Source of the DNA: Sarcocystis neurona
Taxonomy: Eukaryota; Apicomplexa; Conoidasida; Eucoccidiorida; Sarcocystidae
Assembly: GCA_000727475.1 (NCBI GenBank)
Contig: KL647291.1
Coordinates: forward strand, 2,030,433-2,094,432
Direction of reading: 5' to 3'
DNA: 64,000 bases
Both the position numbers and the translations under genes were made by a program. The notes under the pieces are model-generated. The model saw nothing but the letters and a program-made list of their open reading frames with translations. It searched no databases and was not told the DNA's origin. Positions 1 through 12,800 of the stretch are shown here, one piece after another (the stretch's first letter is position 1; every line of letters starts with the position of its first letter).

Positions 1-104
1 TCTTCGCACACTCGTACTCAAAGGGACACAGGTGCACCTAATTTATAAACGGAAACACATCGACATGCATCCCATTCCATATACATGTATATGTATGCGT
101 TGCT

Positions 105-3100
105 CTACCCCTCAAAAGATACTGCTGTACCCCCCTCTTTCCCCGCTTCCGCAACGAATGTTGGTAAATCCATAGTTTTAGCTGTGTAAACAGAGGTAGG
201 GGAAGACGCCACAACTGCTGCTGCCTTCAAATTTGAAGCGTCGTAAAACACGTCTTCAGAGTCCAGCGCCTTTACCTGTAGCGAAAGAAAAAAAACAGAA
301 GTGATGAGGAATCAAGGAAAGAATCAGTACAAGCTAGTGAAGAAACCGCTTGATTCCCTGCGGAGCCGGAAAGAGATGCTTCATTCAGACTTGAAGGCGA
401 GAAGCCAACGCAGTTTGCCAGTGGACCTCAATGCATGGCAGCAGGAGAACCATGGTGAAGGGATTGCTCACATGCCAAAAAAGACACTGCACTGGTTCTG
501 CAATGCGCAAGCGACGTAGATTGTTGAACAGGAAGTGAGACACACACACGAAGCTATCCGTAGGAGGTTGGGCAGATGTGTGTATGTGTGCATACGGAAA
601 GGAAGCGACAATGATATTGTGTACGCGGCTGAAGCGCAGGCACTGCTCCTGCAGCACCATTTCGTCAATAGTGAGGGCTGCGTGTCGGTAATACAGGGAA
701 CATTTTCTTGCAGAGTTCTGTTTTGTATATGATTAGCGAAACGCACGAACAGTTCCCCGGTGTCACAGTATTGTATCTCACTTAGAGCAACGCGACGCTC
801 CCTCGATTATCCATCAGGTAACTACCACTTCAGATTCACCTTGTTCACTGAGAGTCACGCAACTACTATATCATGGAAATACATAGCCCAACGCATACCG
901 GATCCGCATTCACGGGATATGTTTTGCTATAGTAACGCCTGTGCTCTTGGGACAAGAGAAATTGATACTGCATTGATTTCTGCATCCGACGTGACGAGTT
1001 TTTTCCCCACAAATTTTTTGTGTCGAAAGGCGCTAGAAAGTACACACCAACTGTCGGCGACCTGATCTGACTCGTTATTTGTCCAGCTCTCACTGTGGAG
1101 CGAGACCGCACGGATTCACCTTCGAAACACTGGATAAACACGAGTCTAGAAGTGGACACAGGAGGTAGACGTCATAACGCTGCGTTCGTCCGTAAGACAG
1201 GGCACACTTTCTTCTACTTAGTCACCGTGAACGCTACGCAGTTACGTAAAAACTGCAGTAGCGCTGCTTTCGCTTGCTTTGTTCTTGAAGCGCTGCTCAC
1301 TGCCTGCATTATACGAAAAAAGAGTTGCACTTGACCACGTCACATGGTGTGATCCAACAGCGTGGTGGCGAGTACGCAAAGTCCATGACACAAATCACCA
1401 TAGGCGCTTCCGTCCAGTGAGGCGACGTACTTGCTGTTTATTACGTGTAATACGATAACCGAAAGTGCGAAAGTGAACTTTCTCTGGTGAACTGATGTAG
1501 GTGACTTTGTGGCCACGAGCGTGTGGTCAATGTAAGAAAACGTAGTGATACATAGCTTACCTCTTTCTCGTTCGTAAGGGCAAACAGTCGCACTTTGCGT
1601 TCGTCCAAGTCTGCTTTGGAAATAAGCAAAAATTCGCCCTTAAATTCTTTCGCTAGCTTTACGAATAAACACAGTCCTCTAAAGAAGTCTTTCCTTTCCT
1701 GCAGATGGAGAGACAAAGACAAACACAAAACCGAGACGTAAGTAGAGATCTGCACGCACCGTATATCCAGCGTACGGACCAAAATGTGCGCATCCGACTG
1801 ATTCATCTGCGTTCCTTCAACCTACACTCACCAACACACGTGGTAGAAAATGCGTGTATACACGCATGGGCAGGGACTGTTTGACGGTACATATTCTCAA
1901 AAGTCTTTGCTCTTCCCCAGATGGGAACACAGAGACGGACGAATCACCACATATAAGGACGAAACCCTAGGTTGTGCGCGGAACAGGTGATGTATAACAC
2001 TAGAGTCCCCTTGACAAGGCAAGGTACGCTACGTTCGGGTGGTCGCAGAAAACATGACGCATGCGCAGGAGCGTTACGAGGACAACGGACTACGTCTGTA
2101 CCATGTAGAATTAATGCTTTACATCCTGCAACCTAGTAATGGACGCCCGCAGCGGCAACGTATATGTTATATTTTACGCGGGGGCGCAGCACCCCGGTGA
2201 CTTACATCGCGCAGGGCAGCGGCAGCCGCTTCACTCTTGAATACAATTTTTTCTCTTTTTGTGTACTTGAACTGCGGAACCTTGCTTTTGGGTCTCATGT
2301 ACGCCACGACGTCAGCAATCAACGTAGCGCTCCACATCCCGACCCACTTCTTCTGCAGAAAGGCAATCGAAATCCGTCACACGGCAATTGATGTTTTCAG
2401 TCGTAAAATGCCAATCGCGTTTGTTAGGAGTTCTGTCATTGCCAGCCACGGCCCTGAGGACAGAGTCACGGTGTGGTAAGTTATGCAGTTCGTTTCTGTG
2501 TGAGCAGACGTCAGCGTCCTTAAGCTTGTGATGTAGACATATACTACAAGTGGTAGCCCGCATCTGCACAAGCACGGACGGAGTTTTACTTATCGGGAAA
2601 AAGTATAATATGACGCAGAACTCATCCCACAATCAATAAAGAATCGTCACGGGACCGTGACAGAACCAGTAGTGCTCTTCATTAGAACGTACGTGTAGGT
2701 CTCGTCCCCCATTCACTCGTTACACTACCGTCTTGGTGCACCACAGTTGACACTAAAGCCGTCGTGGAGACATGTAGTGAACTTGCTGTCTTGTAAAGGT
2801 TAACGCAGGAGATTGAAAAAAGTATCCTCGACAACACGCTTTACCAGTAGAACTGGCAGCCAAATCCTGCTCCATTTGGAAGAGAGAATCTGCTTTATTT
2901 TAATTTGTGATTTTGCGTGCGCCCCGCTGGGCGTGTGTCTCAAGTGGGCATTGTGTCGCCGGTTACGGAACACAACGTTAAATGTCAGTCCTTTGCACCT
3001 TCAGCCTAGTTTCTACTGACAGGTACTGTAATACGCACCAGCGACAAGTGACCTTCTTAACGAAGGAATAGCACCCGGTTCCATTGATACTGTGCCACTT

Positions 3101-3491
3101 CAATCTGATTCTTGTCCGACCTCGGAAGTAATGAATTTACTTCGCACCAAGCGTCTCCTCTGTTGATGGACCACGATTCCCTTTTGTCTAAACGCCACTT
3201 TGGTCCTTCTGTAGTCGCCGTGTTTACCTGCAGGTGGTCGAAAGAAAGATAGCAGCCAGCCGCGTCAGGTCCCAAAACGCGGCTGCTGCGCCGCTGTCGG
3301 GGACCAGGGGGGACAGCCACATCACCTTCGTTATCTTTTTCATCCCCTGCCTCTTGTTCTACCTGCCCCTCTCCGTGGCTGCTCTCTTCTGTGTCTTGTA
3401 CTTCTTTGTTGCGTCCCTTCTCATCCGTCCGAGGTTCCTCTTGCTGTGCCACTTTACATTGGGAAAGATCGGCGAAGGGGTCGTCAGCCAT
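105..3491 (-). CDS. Eight-exon gene, unknown function, acidic N-terminus
   Basis: Function not recognised. Read on the minus strand, exons are 3491-3228, 2889-2845, 2352-2206, 1698-1561, 1303-1226, 1061-969, 717-625 and 275-105 (stop at 107-105). Each is bounded by AG and GT, several with strong donors (GTAAAC, GTAAGT, GTAAGC), every length is a multiple of three and every junction is phase 0, giving about 342 residues. The start was chosen at MADDPFADL (3491) because the context AACAATGG is good; an upstream in-frame Met would add 21 residues. Residues 20-60 are Glu/Asp/Lys-rich and probably disordered. Exon 3 (KKWVGMWSATL...) and exon 4 (FKGEFLLISKADLDERKVRLF) look like folded-domain sequence; the C-terminus ends EGGTAVSFEG. 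There is no signal peptide or membrane span. The 45-nt second exon is the least certain, and another exon between 2845 and 2352 cannot be excluded. Confidence 0.72.
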
Positions 3492-3779
3492 TGTTATACC
3501 ACGTCGTTCCCATGAACAAACAGCTCTTGAGGGCTGGGAGTACAACAACAACACATGGCAGCTGCCGGTCTTCTGTCATCGGCCGCTCCTTTATGTGTAG
3601 CTGCTTTTGGTATCACTAGCTAGGCATTTTCAGCAGCTTGGCGCTCTTATGAGATGTACTTGTTGGCTAGCCCCTTCCTGGTAAACCTCTAACCGCAACT
3701 AGCTCATTATACCTCCCATTAATATCGTGGTCGCACATTACAACGGCAGTTCTAGCTTGCGGTCAGAGAAGAAGCGTAG

Positions 3780-5855
3780 GGGCTGCTGACGTCGGAGCTG
3801 GAAAATACGCAGGAGCGGGTTCGTCTGCAGCAGAAAATCATGTACTTTCCTTGCTGCTCCGACAACCAGATTGATTCCCCTCCTTCTCAGACGCCCCGTC
3901 GCTGAAACAGCTATCTCGCGCGCCCGTGCGAACGGCATGGCTACGTGCCTGAGTATATCGACGCACACCGCGCACTTACTACTTTTACGGATGCGGCTAA
4001 GGAGGATGAACAGCTACAGGCGACCTGTACGCGTGTACTATATGAACACTAGAACCGAACACCTACGCTTACACCTGCAAGCTCTACCTCAACATCCGTG
4101 TGCTCACAGTAGGCAAAAGTCCGCAGCATTGTCTACTTCATCACCCGCAAACTATAACGTGCCACACACGTTCTACCATAGTGCTCATGATCACGCAGAT
4201 ACGCGGCTCAACGCAGGAAAAAACTATCTTGCCAACAGGGGAAACTTTCTCCACTCGAAGTCTCGAGATGAGGAACATGTACCACTCCAATGCTGCTTCG
4301 CCTCCAGGTGCACGTGCAAGGCTTTTTATGACCGCAAGCCTGACATTTCTACGTCAGGAAACAACTTCTGAATGCTTAGGATTTCTTGAAGCGCAGTTGC
4401 GCCGGTTGTGGGAGAACAATTATTTTATCTTTATTTCGCCAAACGCGCTGCCACTCTGTCTCAGCCTGATTTTTTCGTACGCGAATACCCCTGTGTAGTT
4501 GCGCTTCGGGTGCTCCTTCCAGTCGCTGTAACCAAGTTAATCTACTTCCTGTAGATGAGGCTGAATCCTCTGGAGCTGCGGACCCAGAGCCTCTTCTCTT
4601 CCACGGCCTCGTAAACTATCGTGGCAGCAGCCGTTGCTACTACGAAGGCTGGTTCGGCAGCTGCACGGCGGTCGCTGCTTTTACTACAGACGCATCTGAT
4701 TTGTTAACAACAACTTGTCCTGGCAATTCCCCAGCCGCGAAAGCGTTGTGTGCCTTCTGCCTTCGCAGATGGCAGAAAATTCATACGCAAGTCCGATTAA
4801 GAACAACGCATGGATTGGCGAAACGCTTCGTTTCTGTAGGACCGGGTACACAGAAGCTAGTTCGCCGCCAACGGAGAAGGGTATAAAGTTTGCAAGAACG
4901 TGAAATATCCCCGTGGGATTCAGCGTGATGTGCTGTCAAAGTACGGAAATGACAACCGTTTGTAGGCGTGCATCAAAAGAGACGGGAGTTCTGAGCAATC
5001 TCAGCTAGTACGTGAGTGTGCGCCGTGCGTGGCTAGCTGGCGAGCAGTAGAACTGCATACACACAAGAGGGAAGTATACCATATATATATATATATACAT
5101 ATGCATACGTACGCCAACGTATAATCGTATGTTAAATCTTCTATCGACCCAGGAGTAAGAACCAGTGTACGCACAATATCCAGCTGTCACAGAAGGGGAG
5201 AGCACCCAAAAATTACGTCGCCGTCCAGCCTCAGGAGTGCCTCTCCAGACGTGCACTTCCTCAGGATGAACACCAAGTTGTATGTATGTCCGTGTGCATG
5301 TGCCTTCTGTGTATGTATGCATAACCGAAATTAAGACATAAATATACGTGTATCTACATATGTAGAATTGAGCCCCACGTAAGTTGCAAAACGCGCTAGT
5401 TATCAAACCAACACGGAATACGCGACCCGAGACACCGTACCGCATTCCCGCACGGACGTGCAAATGCAGCATTCCTCTATACATACATAGCACACCATAT
5501 GCACACTAGCAACCCACCAACACGAGCGGTACGATCTCACATGATCCAGCGTTGACGCACATATCCGCATACTTCATACTTGTCAGAGTCTACTGCGCGG
5601 ATCCACAGAAGCAGGTGACGACCCTCACTATGTCTGCCCACCCTCGGCGATGGGATACGCACACGTGAACATGCAGACGCATCTGCCTGTACAGGTGGGA
5701 GTCGTAAACACCTACACGGATGTGGATGTTTACCCCACTGGATTTCTGTGTTTCACCTCACAGGTGCGAGGTGGATCTCTGATAGATGTATATCGGAGTG
5801 CAGTTCCGTCAAAGAAGACGGCTTTGGGACTTCCCTAGATCCCTCTGAGCACTAA
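3780..5855 (+). CDS. Spliced gene of unknown function, divergent from the 0.1-3.5 kb gene
   Basis: Function not recognised. Phase-consistent exons are 3780-3841, 3911-4034, 4199-4307, 4555-4610 and 4769-4880. The first encodes a short coil (ELENTQERVRLQQK), the second YIDAHRALTTFTDAAKEDEQ, and the last two give EAESSGAADPEPLLFHGL joined to MAENSYASPIKNNAWIGETL. The phases run 2, 0, 1, 0, 1. Two endings fit a phase-1 acceptor: 5764-5855 (stop TAA, ending GFGTSLDPSEH) or 5193-5268 (stop TGA). I extended the span to the first without proof. The 5' end is unresolved; a possible first coding exon is 3555-3596 (MAAAGLLSSAAPLC), with a weak donor and only 63 bp from the start codon of the divergent neighbour. 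Reading straight through 3841 gives an in-frame TGA, which removal of intron 3842-3910 resolves. Confidence 0.5.
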
Positions 5856-5979
5856 ATTGGAATCAAGCAACCCCTTATTGATATGTGGGGACGTTCTCTA
5901 TTAAAATAAACGCGACGGGGTTCTAGTACTCAGACGCGTGCAACTACTATTTTGTCACGGTCACTGCGATGTGATGATT

Positions 5980-7363
5980 TTATGCCGATATCTTTGCCCT
6001 TTCCCCTAGAAATGCAGTCCTTAGAGAACACTAGTGAGTGGCGGCATACAGAGAACCAGAGACAGAAACAGGGATGCATTACGTAAGAATTCTTCTGCCT
6101 TTCCAGTGCACACATATTCTATATTGCATGCACATGTAGTCAGTATATCGTTGACCGCGTCATCCAAGATCTATGCATACGCGTAACGTCGCAAGAATAC
6201 GTGCACGATGGGCGAAAAGTTGACCTTGGTAGATCTTATGGTTCCCGGGTTGCGGGTTCCTCCGGCTGCCTTGAATTCCACTGTTGACTGACAAAAAATC
6301 ATTACCAATGTCGGGCCCGTTACTTCGGCTGTGACTGAGCTAACTGATAACCGGCCGCGTCTGCATCACTATTTAAAAGAGATGAGAACTTACTGCGTAC
6401 TTGAACCTGTTGAAAAGAAGATATCCTATTCGTGAAGTGCGAAGGTAGACACGGGAAACGGTTACTAGCTAAGACGTCCCGACATTCGTCGTAGCGTGGT
6501 GCCCTCTGGCGACCCGTCTGCGTGAGTCTGCTTGTGACTAACGGAGAACTATGGACAAGCACACATCGTTCGTTCGGTGGTTGTCATTCCACGCATGCGC
6601 CTGCGAGTTTTGACCTACGCAGGGGATACTGCTATGATTCCTTGATGCCTTGAGCACATGTTTTGTCGACTTGCTAATGGTAGGACCTGAATCCCGAAGT
6701 GTGATGGAGCGCTACATCCTGTAGGAAAAAACCCCCGACCCAGCCAATCAAGACCAATAATTGTACTCTACATGGAGAGAGCCCCTGATATCAGGTTCGT
6801 CCGAAACGTTCAAAACTGTGCTGTAGTTTCATAGGCATGAAACAAAAGCATAAATGCTTGCGTGTCCTCGTCTTTCTATGGAGATGTAGGTAAGCTGGTG
6901 CTCTTTCATCGCGGTTGACCGTGCGCCATCTCAGGGCTACCATTCGCTAACATTCGTAGGGGATCCAGTCGCGTTTATACGATTAATTACGAGCTTCCGC
7001 CCTTTTGCAAAGAAGTTAGACCTGCAGCACGTTTTGTTTACAAGACGACTTGCACTATGAAGCTCTGTAGTCCCGCTGAGACAAGCATTCTTACGGTAAC
7101 ATCCCCGCTCAGAAAACGAAGGGCTGTGGTACTTGTGCACTACCTCGTTCCGCGGTATACGTAGCATCTGCCGACGGCAGCTGTCAGATGAAAACTCCCG
7201 CCCTCAGTCTCTACCGACACTTTCTTTCTGTGCAGCGCATCCGTCCGAAGTATATTCTGGGGCGTACACACAATTTAGGGGCTCATCCCCTGTATTTGTG
7301 TCTTCGCAGAAGGCTTCCGCTGCGCAAAACTGACTCTCTCCAGATGCTATTCTGTGTCCTGTT
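5980..7363 (-). CDS. Partial spliced gene, unknown function
   Basis: Function not recognised. Minus-strand exons supported by frame and splice sites: 7363-7215 (SGESQFCAAEAFCEDTNTGD, Cys- and acid-rich), 7075-6941 (FFAKGRKLVINRINATGSP), 6468-6394 (donor GTAAGT, encoding LVTVSRVYLRTSRIGYLL), 6170-6083 (ILDDAVNDILTTCACNIEYV) and 6005-5980 (ends RAKISA, stop TAA). The last three chain cleanly through phases 0, 0 and 1. The linkage between 7215 and 6941 is unresolved: a small exon 7167-7144 fits the upstream phase but not the downstream one. An exon between 6941 and 6468 (after a strong pyrimidine acceptor near 6730) may be missing. No start codon is assigned, so the gene may extend beyond 7363. 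All coding exons are short and introns can be under 100 bp. Confidence 0.48.
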
Positions 7364-9823
7364 CTGCAATGATCTTGTGATTTTTAAAGCAGTGACAGAA
7401 GTTGATTAGTTGAATGATGTTGTCAGGGTGTATATGCGAAAAGAAATTCCTTGTTTACAGTTGTCCAGCCTAATGCTCGGATAGTCTTCGGAGCACACCT
7501 GGGCATTCGGACGGACGTCCGTCGGAAGATTCTGATCGTGCGATCTGCCAGACTAAGCGCTATGGTACAAGCAATTCAATATTGTTCACACGTCAATTGT
7601 AGCCGACGGCACGGATAGCGAACTGAAATGCGGCATCACTGCATCTTCGGCTGAATTAGTAGGTTCTGCTCTTACGTGTAGCTAGAGTGAACATCCTGTG
7701 TTAGGGTTCTTACGACGCTTTTGACGTGCGGGTGGATGCACTCGGGTAGTCAGCGGTCTTGCGTTTCACCCTCGTGCACGCCTTGTCGGTACTAAAAAAC
7801 GTTGCAGACAGTTTCAATTACTGTCTGCCGCTTTGACTCGACTAGTCAACATCGTGGTGGACTACCACATGCACCGATCTAGCAGGAGTCATAAGAAACG
7901 GGGATCTGCACCGATTCCGTCAGAAGTTGGCAGCAAACTCAGTGGCGGAGAGGCCGCGTATGTATGCACTGCGCCGCCCGCAGTCGTACTAGCTACCTGC
8001 GTGGTGTAGCTCAAATAAATTAACATCGTACGGAGTTCCACTAAGACTGGCGTCTAAGCTGCTAGATGTATCGTGGATTAGCTGTAAGCAGTGTGTTTTG
8101 TATTATGTATAACTTTGGGGAGCGTACTGCGGCACACGGTATTTTCACCGACGCATTGGACTACCCTGCGCGGGATGCTGGGCCTGGAGACTACGGTTCA
8201 ACTGTAGAACTATATTGATTGTTGTCGTCTGTCGGATTGCAGCTGTAGCCTGTTCAGTGAAAAAGCTGCACTATCTCGGAGGAATGTCGTGGCTGACATA
8301 ATCACGATATTTCGTACCGCAAACTGGCAAGCAGGGCAGAAGCACTACGGAGGAGCCCTGTGCACACTTCACTACCGTCGTCACGCGCTCTTTGCATTTC
8401 GGGGGACGTTTGTCGGAAGGGATGTTTCTCGAGGACCGTGAAGGTCGACTCCGTATGAAAGACGTTTCAGGGTTGAATTTGGTTTCTTTCCATTAGTCCC
8501 GAAGATTCTTCTGTTCCTCTCTTCTTCCTTTACGCCCCCCCTGTGTACATCCCTACATCCTCGTGTCCCTTCGACCGTCGGCCTTTGAACCGTTCATCGA
8601 CGAACGACAGTCCCTCTACTTTACGAGTGAACCTGACTGTTTTTCTGTTTGCTTCGCGACAACCCGCCAAACCGTCTGCTCAGTTGTATCTGCTGTATCT
8701 GTGTGTCTGTGAGTTCCCCTGAGTACGATTCCGCCTCCCCTTACGTTCCGTCACTCGGGTCGTCCTCTAGTGTTGCCGTCGTGTCTTCTACAGTGGCTGC
8801 CCGTCTTCCCCGCTGTACTAGCTTTCTTTTCCCTCAGTGCCTGCTCCGTCTCTGCGTTTCTTTCTCACATTTATCTATGCTTCCCTGCTGTCACTGTCAT
8901 CTTGCCTCTTCTCCTCTGCTTCCACAGGTCGCTCCCGCCTTCCCCATCATTCTGCACAACGAAAGACTCTCTTTCAACTGCTGTTCACCCGGCTTTCAGG
9001 CCGTCCATGACATTTCCGCAGTACATTTATCTTCGTGTAGATTCATTGCCACTGCTGACCTAGCTGTATATACTTCTGTGGTGTTTGAAGCACGGGTGTC
9101 TACTTCCCCCCGCGCAGCTGCGTAGAGGCTTCCTTCCTCGACGTAGGTTCCGTTTTGCGCCTCCTGCCGGTTATTACTCATTTGTTAGAGCAGAGGCGGT
9201 CATTATTTACTTTTTAGGTCAGAGGCGTCCGTCGCCTTTGCTACGGTAGCGGCTGGATACGCGTCAACCACATAAACGTCCTCCCAGCCCACACCACACC
9301 TACACACCGGTGGCTGCTTCGCGCATCGCTGCTGCTGCGTCTGTTTGCTTCGTCCTTTGATGCAGCCTTTGTTGATGCTATAGCTGCTAAGACTAGGACT
9401 GCTGCTGTTGCTTCTCATTCTTGGTGTCCGCGTTGGTGTGGCTGCTATTTCCGGCTAACTCGGAATAGCGAAGCAGAGGGAGGATGTAAACGTAGGGAGC
9501 GAAAAGTGGTACACAAGAATAGGAATGATATGGAAGGCGGGCGAGGAAGACGGGCTCACTCCAATGCTTTAAGGTTTCCTGAAGAACTGACAACCTGCCC
9601 AGGTCGGCCGGTTCTAATAATCTCAGAAACAGTTTCTTTTACAAGAACATTCGTTCTTCGAATCTTCTGCTGCGCGAGACTCTTGGCAACATCTTTCTCT
9701 CGCTGCTCGTGGGGAGACGGCGCCAAAAGTACATTAGCTGAACGGCGCGGCTGCTGCTTGTGCTTCCTTCCTTAATTTTTCTCCCCCTGGCTTGCGCACT
9801 TTCATTTCTTTCTTCTCGTTCGG
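7364..9823. other. Intergenic stretch without a convincing gene; pyrimidine-rich tract
   Basis: No chain of exons could be supported on either strand. Plus-strand DNA from about 8461 to 8960 is rich in CTT, TCC and TCT, and an open frame at 8649-9125 is Ser/Cys/Leu-rich low complexity that follows from this composition. Lying upstream of the large FHA gene, the stretch could hold its promoter and 5' leader, but no specific element was identified. Confidence 0.4.
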
Positions 9824-12800
9824 ATGCCAGCGGAAAACTCTTTTGGGGGTCAGCATCGCCCGTCCCCCCCACTCCCTGCAGGCGTCGCCGCTCCTGCTAC
9901 TGCTGCTTGGGCAAGTGTTGCTCCGTCCACTGCTGTCGCTGATAATGAGGAGCGGCTTGCGCAGGGGGGTGCAAGCCAGGAGGAAGCTGCTCCTGCACGT
10001 GCTGCCACAAGAAGAACAGCAGGGGCAGCGAAAGCAGTAGCAAACGTGTATCTGGAGGTGTCCTACGAACTGCTGCTGTTTCCCCTCCAGGAGTCGACGG
10101 ATGCAGCGCTAGGAGTAGAATGCGCTGCTCCACCAGCTGGTAGTGCTGCTGCTCCTGGTCCTCGTGCGGCTGCTGTTGCTGCTGACCCTGCTGCTACCGA
10201 GGGTGATCCTTCTGTTGCTGCTGGAGGCAGGTCTACTTCAGAAGAGGGAACAGGCACGCCCGGTAGCGTTCCACCTGAAAGAACCCCACCGCTGCAAGGG
10301 GGTCCGCAACCGCGACCACAGCAGGGAGAAAAGGAGCAGGTGCAGCAGCACCAGCAACGCGAAGGTTCTGCTCGTGCGGCTGGAGCTTTTGCCTTCCCTA
10401 TCCGTCTTTATGCAACAGCAGGGACAGCAGAGGTCAGGAGAGAAGGTGCAGGAAAGGAGGGACCGCAGGGCCGACAGCAGCAGTCATCATCGACCAGCAG
10501 CAGTCGAGAAACCAGCACCAGCAGCAGCCCAGATATCGGCAGCGGTGGCAGGGATGCCGGCAGCAATAACAGAGATAGCAGCTCCAGTGGGGCACATCCC
10601 AGGAACAGTGGTGGAGGTAGCAGGAGCAGTGACACAGATAGGACCAGCGGGGGCAGAGATGGCAACAGAACCATCGCTCCTTTGATTCTGCGTCTGCTTC
10701 GCCCGTCTACTCGGAAAGCGCAGCACCAGCACGTGGGCGAAGGCAGTTGCTCCAGCAGCCGTCACAGTAGCGGTGAGAGTGGCAGAAGGAACAGCAACAG
10801 GAGCACCGGACGGGATGGGGGGAAACCTGCTGCTTCGGCTGCGGGAGATGTTGGCGGCAGCAGCCAGACGGGAGTGTCGCAGCACGACCAGCAACAAAGC
10901 CGTTGGCAACGGGGTTCTGCAGAGGAGGAAAGGAGGCGCCCATCCCAGTCACAGGAAGCAGGCAATGAACTAAGCAAATCTCAGACAGACTTGGCAAGTC
11001 CTGCTCGCAGAGCAACGTACGCGGATGCACCGGAGCTGCTGCAGCTGGCGGCGACTGTAGTGCTGCCCTGCTCGGCGCGAAGGGATGTTGCTGAAACAGC
11101 AGCAGCTCCTGCCGACGGCGGGGCAGCAGCAGCAGCAGAACCAGGCGGTGCTGCCCCGACAGGACACGCAGCTGGAGGAGGAAGAGTATGGGGGACAGCA
11201 GCCAACCGCGCGGAGGCAAGAGCGACAGCCGCAGCAACGACCGTTCCTCCTGCTCGTCCCGCGGCCGCAGCAGGTGGGAGCGCCCGCGAGGGAAGAATTG
11301 ACTCTGCGGGGCGCGCAGAAGGAGGGGAAGACGCTACAGAAGGAACGGCATTTCTTGGAAGGAGACAAGGAAGCGTTGTAGCCCTCAGACATCCTGCTGT
11401 GAGCGGGTCCCATTGCTTGCTTCACTGGCGACTGCACCGGCAGCATCTGCTGCACCTGACTCAGGCTGCTGTAGAACACGCTCTTATCGACCCGCAGCAA
11501 CAGAAACACCGACAGCAGTCGGGAACCGGTTTCTCCCCTCGTAATGTCTCCGTGTCTCCCGCTGCTGCAGCAGCTTCTTCTTCGGATTATGCTGCAGGTG
11601 GATGCAATGGAAGCGTGGCGGCTCCTCCGGCGTTCTCGCTCCACGTGTCGCCCTCTGCAGCTTCATCGGGGACGCGGACGCCCCTTTTAGAGACAGCAGC
11701 AGCTGTAGGAAGAGCAGCAGCAGGAGGAAGGGCAACAGCAGGCGGAAGGGCGGCAGCAGGAGGAAGGGTAGCAGGAGCGGGGGGGACAACAGAAGGGAAG
11801 CCGATGAGAGGGAAGCACTCTGACAAGGACGAAGGCCGGCTACACCGCACGAATGACGGACAGACCATGTTGCTGCTGGATTGGCTGCTACTACAGGTGC
11901 AGCGGCTCCAGGAGGCAGAAGAAGGAAGAGGGGGAGGAGGAGGAGGAGGACTAGGTGCAGGGCAGGAACAAGATATTGCGAGCGGACACATACTTCTCAC
12001 CGATGCACGCGGCCCCCTCGGTATTGCACCCCGAAACCGTGGGGCAGAGGAGGAGCAGCAGCAGCAGATGGAAGACCGGCAGGTTCGAGAGATGCAGCAG
12101 GAACGAGGGCAACAGCAGAAACAGGTCTTTGATGCGTTCTGGCGACCAGGCTTAACGGACTGTCTGTCCACTGCAGAGCTGGTGCGGCGGGTGCACCAGT
12201 TCCAGGAGCAGCAGCAGCAGAAGCAGCCGCAGGCGGATGGCAGAGAGGAAGAGGGACAACCAAGACAGGCCAGGCGCATGTCGAAGCCAGCCGCAGCAGG
12301 AGGAGGAAAAGGAACAGCAGAAGAGAGAGCAGCAGCGGAAGGAGCCGGAGCAAAACGAGGGGACACCGCAGCGGTGTCAGGAGAAGCAGCAGCAAAGGAC
12401 AAAAAGGAAGAAGACAATGCTTTGCTGCTGGAGAAAGCGGCGCGGATATACGTCGAGGACCGCAGCACTAACGGGTCGTGGATAGGAACCACACGGGTTT
12501 CTCCTAAGACGCCGACCCCTTGGTCATCTACGCAGTATCTTGCCCTCAGCCGCGCCTGTATGCCTCTATAACAATCATACGTTCGGATGAACATCTGTCT
12601 TCGTCTCCTGTTATCAAGCGTACCTCATGCAAACATACACACTACCGCACCCACGCACGGACACCTGCGTCATTGCAAACTGCTGTTACCCATGTCTCTG
12701 CCCATCTTCTGCGTGTGTCTCTGTCTCCGTGTCTGTTCATCTGGCAATCTCTGTGCTTGTGTGTCCCTCTACCTAACTGTCTGTCTCCCGCTCTTTCTAA

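Noticed and set aside
1966..1974. AAACCCT-type telomere heptamer
   Set aside because: Only isolated single copies occur; no tandem telomere-like array was seen.
3901..3906. In-frame TGA in the 3.8-5.9 kb gene, suggesting UGA recoding
   Set aside because: It lies inside a candidate intron (3842-3910) with matching phases on both sides.
3738..3968. Minus-strand frame of 76 codons ending RRQQPLRFFSDRKLELPL
   Set aside because: It reads well, but the plus-strand exons over the same bases chain in phase with three more exons, so it is treated as a shadow.
8649..9125. 158-codon plus-strand frame
   Set aside because: It comes from pyrimidine-rich composition; no splice partner and low-complexity Ser/Cys content.
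10063..12594. Long minus-strand frames opposite the FHA exon (up to 335 codons)
   Set aside because: They are Cys/Ser/Leu/Ala low complexity, the reverse reading of CAG tracts; motif and splice evidence support the plus strand.
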